Shown here piece by piece: positions 43,106-46,610 of a stretch of DNA of 46,610 bases. The notes beneath the pieces are model-generated. The model saw only the letters and a program-made list of their open reading frames with translations, did no database searches and was not told the origin of the DNA. The DNA comes from Deltaproteobacteria bacterium (GTDB taxonomy: Bacteria > Myxococcota > B64-G9). The first letter of the stretch is position 1. Each line of letters begins with the position of its first letter. The stretch lies in the NCBI GenBank assembly GCA_019314375.1, contig JAFCZJ010000027.1:1-46610 (forward strand), read 5' to 3'. Position numbers and translations under genes: made by a program.

Positions 43106-43957
43106 CTAATAGACGATGGAGGCGTAGCCGACCCAGCTTTGGGGGTTCTGGCTGGGATCTTTGTCGTGGCTGGTGTTTTGGGCGAGAAGGCGGCCGGCCT
43201 TGGCGCCTTGCTGCTTGGCGAAGGCGAGGGCCGCCGCGGCGGCACCCGGGCAGCAGGCGGATTGATTTCGTCTGGCGTGCTCGATGGCGCCGGGGCCATC
43301 CATGGCCAAGAGGCGCTCGACAAAGGGGCGGTCGTTTTCCTCTTGAGCCCAGCGCAGGGCGTCTTTTCCCGTGCCCTTGGGCGAAAAGCCGTAATTGCTG
43401 CCATAGTGAGTCAGGTCCGTTGAGCCGATGGCCAGGGCGCGGAGTCCCTCACTTTGGGTCGCGGCCCAAACGCCGATGGTTTCAGCCATTTCGTCCGGCG
43501 GCACCTGCAAGGCCAAAACGCGCGTATCGGGCCAAAAGTGTTTCAAAATGGGCATTTGCAGCTCGATGGTGTTGTCGGGCTGGAAGCGCTCAGGTGTTTC
43601 GATAACGCAAGGAAACTCAGCCTGAAAGCGCGCGGCCAAGTCGGCTTGCACGGGGACGGGGCCGAAGGGCGTGGCCCAGGCGCCCTCGGTCATGCAGACC
43701 GGGCTGTCGCCGGGCAGCATGTGGCCACCGAAGATCCAGACCAGGTCGGGCTCGGGCACACCCTTGGCCAGGGTGGCGAAAGTCTTAGTGGCCAGCGCGC
43801 CGGAGAAAAACCAGCCGGCATGGGGCACGATGCCCCCATGGGCGGCGGATCCTGTGTCCGGATTTGCGCCAGCGAAGGCCTGCAAGGCCTCGCGGCAGCG
43901 CTTGGGATTGTCCGGGTACCAGCCCTGCTGGCCGAAGACGGCTGGGCGCTCTTTCAT
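43106..43957 (-). CDS. MEMO family protein (AmmeMemoRadiSam system protein B-like)
   Basis: The 283-residue protein shows the MEMO family motifs GGIVPHAGWFFSG (metal-ligand His), VWIFGGHMLPG, LAIGSTDLTHYGSNYGF and ACCPGAAAAALAFAKQQGAK, in the order and spacing of MEMO1. These proteins bind a metal in a dioxygenase-like pocket; the bacterial role is unclear. The bacterial homologue is usually encoded with AMMECR1 and a radical SAM protein (AmrS), and neither is next to it here. The ATG at 43957 overlaps the stop of the upstream membrane-protein gene by 4 nt, so the two form an operon. Confidence 0.93.
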   Translation of the reverse strand: MKERPAVFGQQGWYPDNPKRCREALQAFAGANPDTGSAAHGGIVPHAGWFFSGALATKTFATLAKGVPEPDLVWIFGGHMLPGDSPVCMTEGAWATPFGPVPVQADLAARFQAEFPCVIETPERFQPDNTIELQMPILKHFWPDTRVLALQVPPDEMAETIGVWAATQSEGLRALAIGSTDLTHYGSNYGFSPKGTGKDALRWAQEENDRPFVERLLAMDGPGAIEHARRNQSACCPGAAAAALAFAKQQGAKAGRLLAQNTSHDKDPSQNPQSWVGYASIVY

Positions 43958-44427
43958 GAGTCTGCCTCTTTGGGCTCCGGTTTTTTGCCCGAGGCCGAAA
44001 GGATCAAGAGACGGGCCTCGAAGGCGGCCGGATCTCGAGGACTGATGACCAAACTTCGCCTGCCCTGGCGTTCGATGGCCAGGGCCTTGGCCGGATCAGA
44101 GCAATACATGGAGCCCGGGTGCAAGGTGGCCGTGAGTTTCGACAACCTTTTGAGGCCCGAAATGTCGGCGAGGGCGATGCGTTTTTTGTAAAAGAGCCCA
44201 TAGATGCACAGGGTCTTCGCACTCAGCTCGTAACGGCGGGGCAGGGTGATGAGGATCAAAAAGACAGGCGAACCCAAGAGAATCACCCAGAGGGTTTGGT
44301 GGGGCAGGGAGCCACTTAAATTGCCCACCAGGGTCACCGCCGCCGGAGGAATCAGGAATGCAGCCAAGAGCATCCACATCAAGGGACCGATACGAGGCGT
44401 GTCGGAGAACACCTGGTTTTCATCCAT
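43954..44427 (-). CDS. Small membrane protein with PH-like domain
   Basis: The 157-residue protein has two hydrophobic helices (about residues 15-38 and 47-65: LMWMLLAAFLIPPAAVTLVG, TLWVILLGSPVFLILITLP). A beta-rich tail follows (RYELSAKTLCIYGLFYKKRI, SRPEDAAFE-like end, KPEPKEADS). KTLCIYGLFYKKRIAL is typical of the PH-like YcxB/bPH domain after two helices, a layout shared with the proteins at 5103 and 6890. ATG 44427 with AAGGA 7 nt upstream is chosen; the frame extends further to 44574 without a ribosome site. It overlaps the MEMO gene by 4 nt. Function unknown. Confidence 0.75.
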   Translation of the reverse strand: MDENQVFSDTPRIGPLMWMLLAAFLIPPAAVTLVGNLSGSLPHQTLWVILLGSPVFLILITLPRRYELSAKTLCIYGLFYKKRIALADISGLKRLSKLTATLHPGSMYCSDPAKALAIERQGRRSLVISPRDPAAFEARLLILSASGKKPEPKEADS

Positions 44428-44642
44428 TTTGGGTCCTTCTTTTCCTTCGACTCTGGAATCGACAGTGTTCCCATCTGGAACACCCCGTGAAAGTGGTTCA
44501 CGCATCATGGGGCGATTCGCTTGTCGTTTCTGCCCTAGTTGCCTGTACCATAAAGGGAAGTTGTGAAAAGTCAAGATCCATTGGGCCGGTCCCTAGGATC
44601 GGAATGTCGCAAATCCCTGATGGAACCGGGGCCTTGAGCCCT

Positions 44643-44660
44643 ATGTGATGGGGCTCACAT
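44643..44660. promoter_or_regulatory. CRP/FNR-family-like binding site
   Basis: ATGTGATGGGGCTCACAT has perfect ATGTGA/TCACAT arms with a 6-nt spacer, the geometry of TGTGA-N6-TCACA sites bound by CRP-type regulators. Its centre is about 130 nt before the ATG at 44781. Chance occurrence cannot be ruled out. Confidence 0.4.
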
Positions 44661-44706
44661 CGCTCAATCTCATGGAATGACAAGGTTTTTTTCTTGGATG
44701 CGCTTG

Positions 44707-44722
44707 TGGCATGGCTCCTGCA
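44707..44722 (+). promoter_or_regulatory. Candidate sigma54 promoter for the Cys-rich lipoprotein
   Basis: TGGCATGGCTCCTGCA has GG and GC separated by exactly 10 nt, close to the -24/-12 consensus TGGCAC-N5-TTGC, with one mismatch in the -12 box. The transcript would start near 44733, leaving a leader of about 48 nt to the ATG at 44781. Sigma54 regulation is frequent in Myxococcota. Confidence 0.4.
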
Positions 44723-44780
44723 TTTGTTGTCGAGTGAATTCCACAGGCGAACGGAAATAGAACTCCAAGGAGGAGTCGTG

Positions 44781-46103
44781 ATGAAAGCCTTGATGAGCAA
44801 GATTTTGTTGGTGGGCCTGCTGATGTCTTTGACCCTGTCTTTGAGCGGCTGTCCCTTCTGCCTCGACGACGACTGTTTCGAAGAATGCTCGGGCGAGGGC
44901 TGTTACGACGACTGCTACGACTACTACTGTGATGACTTCGGTTGTTACGAATGCGACTGCTCCAGTTGCTGGCAGGTGGACAATTTCTACGAATGTTACT
45001 CTGACTGGGACTGCTACTACGGTGAGATTTGCGAAAACGACACCTGCGTGGCCGGTTGCCGGAGCAACGACGACTGTTACGAGGGCGAGGTCTGTCAGGA
45101 CGGTGCTTGTCAGGCAGACACCTGCTTCGAGCAGTTTTGCGAGGGTGGAACCTGTATTGAATGCGATTGCAACGGATGCTGGGTGGTCGAAGGCGTGGAT
45201 TGTTTTGCCGACAACGACTGCCCCGGTGATCAGGTCTGTGAGGCCAATCAGTGTCAGGGCCTGGAAGTGCCCTGCTCGACGGACGCGGATTGTGAAGGCA
45301 TGGCCATCTGCCTGCAGGGCGACTGCGTAGCCGTCGAATGCTTGACGGATTTGGACTGCGAAGTGGACATGGCCTGCCACGGCGGCGCCTGTGTTCCCGC
45401 CGGCTGTGCCAGCCACGCTGACTGCGCCGAAGGCGAGATCTGCGATGCGGGCACCTGCAAACCCGAAGAGATTGCTCCCACCGAATGTACCACATCGGAG
45501 GAATGCCCGGGCGCCATGGTCTGCTTAGACGGGCAATGCCAGCAACTTTGCCAGATGAATTCGGACTGCCCCACTGGCCAGGCCTGCGAAGAGCACATTT
45601 GTGTTGCCGGGCCGGAGAACAGTTGCGAGTCCTCGGCCGATTGCACCGAGCCCGAGGTTTGCGTGGACGGTCGTTGCGCCGCGCTTTGCGGTGGTGACGC
45701 CGACTGTCCGCCCGCGCAGGTCTGCGAAGACTTCGTCTGCGTCGATGAGCCGGAGCCCGAGCCCCAGTGCCTGCGCGACAGCGAATGCGCGGAAGGTCAG
45801 ATTTGTGTCGACGCCCAATGCCGCCTCATCTGCAACGACGACACGGACTGCGGCACCGACGAGTTCTGTGACTGTGGCGTGTGCCGGGCCAACAGCGAAA
45901 TTCCCCCGGATTGCCGCTTCAATTCGGACTGCCCCGCCGACGCGGAATGCGTAGATGGATTCTGCCGCGTCCCATGCTGCGAAGACGCCGAATGCGCCAC
46001 CGGTGAAATCTGCCAGGACGCCTTCTGCTTTGACCCCTTGGCCTGTGTCTGTGATTCGGACTGCGACGCGGGCATGCTTTGTGTGCAGGGACGCTGCCAG
46101 TAA
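44781..46103 (+). CDS. Very Cys-rich repeat lipoprotein
   Basis: The 440-residue lipoprotein has the signal MSKILLVGLLMSLTLSLSG with Cys at the lipobox (LSGC). From there to the end it is a continuous run of short Cys-rich units of about 20 residues following CxxDxDC-x-xGxxCxxxxC (RDSECAEGQICVDAQCR, NSDCPADAECVDGFCR, TDADCEGMAICLQGDC). The first 70 residues are a denser Cys/Asp/Tyr-rich block. The units resemble EGF- or Dickkopf-like modules and the Cys region of the protein at 1-749. Extensive disulfide bonding outside the cell is expected. AAGGAGGAG lies 5 nt before ATG 44781. A terminator follows at 46141. Function unknown. Confidence 0.9.
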   Translation: MKALMSKILLVGLLMSLTLSLSGCPFCLDDDCFEECSGEGCYDDCYDYYCDDFGCYECDCSSCWQVDNFYECYSDWDCYYGEICENDTCVAGCRSNDDCYEGEVCQDGACQADTCFEQFCEGGTCIECDCNGCWVVEGVDCFADNDCPGDQVCEANQCQGLEVPCSTDADCEGMAICLQGDCVAVECLTDLDCEVDMACHGGACVPAGCASHADCAEGEICDAGTCKPEEIAPTECTTSEECPGAMVCLDGQCQQLCQMNSDCPTGQACEEHICVAGPENSCESSADCTEPEVCVDGRCAALCGGDADCPPAQVCEDFVCVDEPEPEPQCLRDSECAEGQICVDAQCRLICNDDTDCGTDEFCDCGVCRANSEIPPDCRFNSDCPADAECVDGFCRVPCCEDAECATGEICQDAFCFDPLACVCDSDCDAGMLCVQGRCQ

Positions 46104-46140
46104 AAGGCCCCCCGCTGACGGCGTGATTGGCCCTGTCTCC

Positions 46141-46175
46141 CCCCGTTCCGGCTCCGTGCTGGGACGGGGTTTCTT
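46141..46175 (+). terminator. Rho-independent terminator after the Cys-rich lipoprotein
   Basis: CCCCGTTCC (46141-46149) pairs with GGGACGGGG (46161-46169) with one mismatch, and TTTCTT follows. It is 37 nt after the stop at 46103, in the right place to end that transcript. Confidence 0.6.
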
Positions 46176-46232
46176 GTGGGCAATCAAGAATCGATCTACC
46201 ATGAGGATAATCCTGTTTGCGGAGGTTTGCCC

Positions 46233-46610
46233 ATGCGCGTACGGAGCGCCTGGTCCATTTTGGGCCTGTGTTTATTTCTGATCACGCCGCTTCATGCCGC
46301 GGAGTCGGGTGCCGAGGAAGAGCCCATCTCCATCGCGGTCATGGAGTTCGTCTCCAAGGCGGATTGCATAGAGCAAGAGAAGATGGACGCCTTGAGCGAT
46401 ATGGCCGCCAACGTCATTCGAGAGGCCGGGTCCTACAAGGTCATCGGCAAGGATGACATTCGGGCGACTTTGAGCTTCGAACAACAAAAGAGCATCATGG
46501 GATGCAGCGACGAAAGCTGTATCGCCGAAGTCGGCGGCGCTTTGGGTGTGCGTTTTATCGTGGTGGGCAACTTGAGTCGATTTGGCGAGAGCTTTCTGTT
46601 GAACATGAAG
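46233..46610 (+). CDS. CsgG/TolB N-terminal-like exported protein (3' end outside window)
   Basis: The frame is open from ATG 46233 to the window edge (126 codons visible). GGAGG lies 7 nt upstream. A signal peptide (MRVRSAWSILGLCLFLITPL, cut near HAA) is followed by a domain typical of the CsgG/TolB-N-like group in Myxococcota and spirochaetes: ISIAVMEFVSKADCIEQEK, ALSDMAANVIREAGSYKVIG, SIMGCSDESCIAEVGGALGV and FIVVGNLSRFGESFLLNM. Such proteins often continue with a PEGA or other C-terminal domain, which is not visible here. It is likely periplasmic or outer-membrane associated. Confidence 0.85.
   Translation, partial: MRVRSAWSILGLCLFLITPLHAAESGAEEEPISIAVMEFVSKADCIEQEKMDALSDMAANVIREAGSYKVIGKDDIRATLSFEQQKSIMGCSDESCIAEVGGALGVRFIVVGNLSRFGESFLLNMK

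Larger units (their letters stand above)
44428..44780. other. 353-nt intergenic region between divergent genes
   Basis: I see no gene here. It holds the CRP-like palindrome at 44643, the sigma54-like promoter at 44707 and the strong ribosome site AAGGAGGAG at 44767. It is the longest gap in the window and probably controls the Cys-rich lipoprotein, the membrane protein/MEMO operon or both. Confidence 0.6.

Noticed and set aside
1..46610. tRNA, rRNA, prophage or complete insertion sequences
   Set aside because: I saw no cloverleaf-like, ribosomal or transposase sequences, and all long gaps were inspected.

Overview
The window is a GC-rich, gene-dense bacterial chromosome segment with 36 protein-coding genes or gene fragments and no RNA genes that I can see. 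The content points to a Myxococcota/Deltaproteobacteria-like, Gram-negative organism. The evidence is a protein ending in a MYXO-CTERM-like tail (GCGCGG, a hydrophobic stretch, then RRRR), many secreted lipoproteins with Asp/Gly-rich linkers or myxobacterial-style Cys-rich repeats, a Hanks-type kinase fused to WD40 repeats, Tat-exported DUF362 proteins and a large outer-membrane barrel. A glycyl radical enzyme with its activase, a 2-hydroxyacyl-CoA dehydratase-like protein and two membrane polyferredoxins suggest at least part-time anaerobic life. The lineage assignment is inference.

Layout. 1-7575: a truncated Cys-rich lipoprotein, sbcD-sbcC, a von Willebrand A-like lipoprotein flanked by two related small membrane proteins, and large perfect palindromes. 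7576-15475: four tightly coupled genes for an unidentified glycyl radical enzyme, its radical SAM activase, an FMN split-barrel-like protein with an N-terminal MKAKQ repeat, and a WD40 Ser/Thr kinase. 15439-22700 (minus strand): a MYXO-CTERM protein, a DUF362 protein, a 1403-residue propeller plus outer-membrane barrel protein, and a hybrid histidine kinase. 22873-26253: three exported proteins of unknown role. 26268-31807: a tungstate/molybdate-type ABC importer (binding protein, permease, ATPase) followed by a NapH/NosR-like polyferredoxin and a PQQ-type propeller protein. 31880-35542 (minus strand): an ankyrin lipoprotein, a small membrane protein, a second polyferredoxin and an HgdB-like protein. 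35645-40313: two paralogous secreted repeat proteins flanking a Tat DUF362 lipoprotein and a Cys-rich lipoprotein; the second paralog is frameshifted by an exact 56-bp tandem duplication. 40369-44427: a DUF6599-like protein, a third DUF362 protein, a LolA-like protein, a MEMO-family protein and a membrane protein. 44781-46610: a very Cys-rich lipoprotein and the start of a CsgG/TolB-like protein.

How they fit together. Three operons combine redox and membrane functions: the radical-enzyme operon ending in a signalling kinase, the W/Mo importer operon carrying iron-sulfur and propeller proteins, and the HgdB-like/polyferredoxin operon that lacks a visible activator ATPase. These are the best candidates for undescribed biology. 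Several palindromic intergenic repeats occur in more than one copy. One pair differs only by changes that are matched in both arms, which suggests REP-like or transposase-associated elements.
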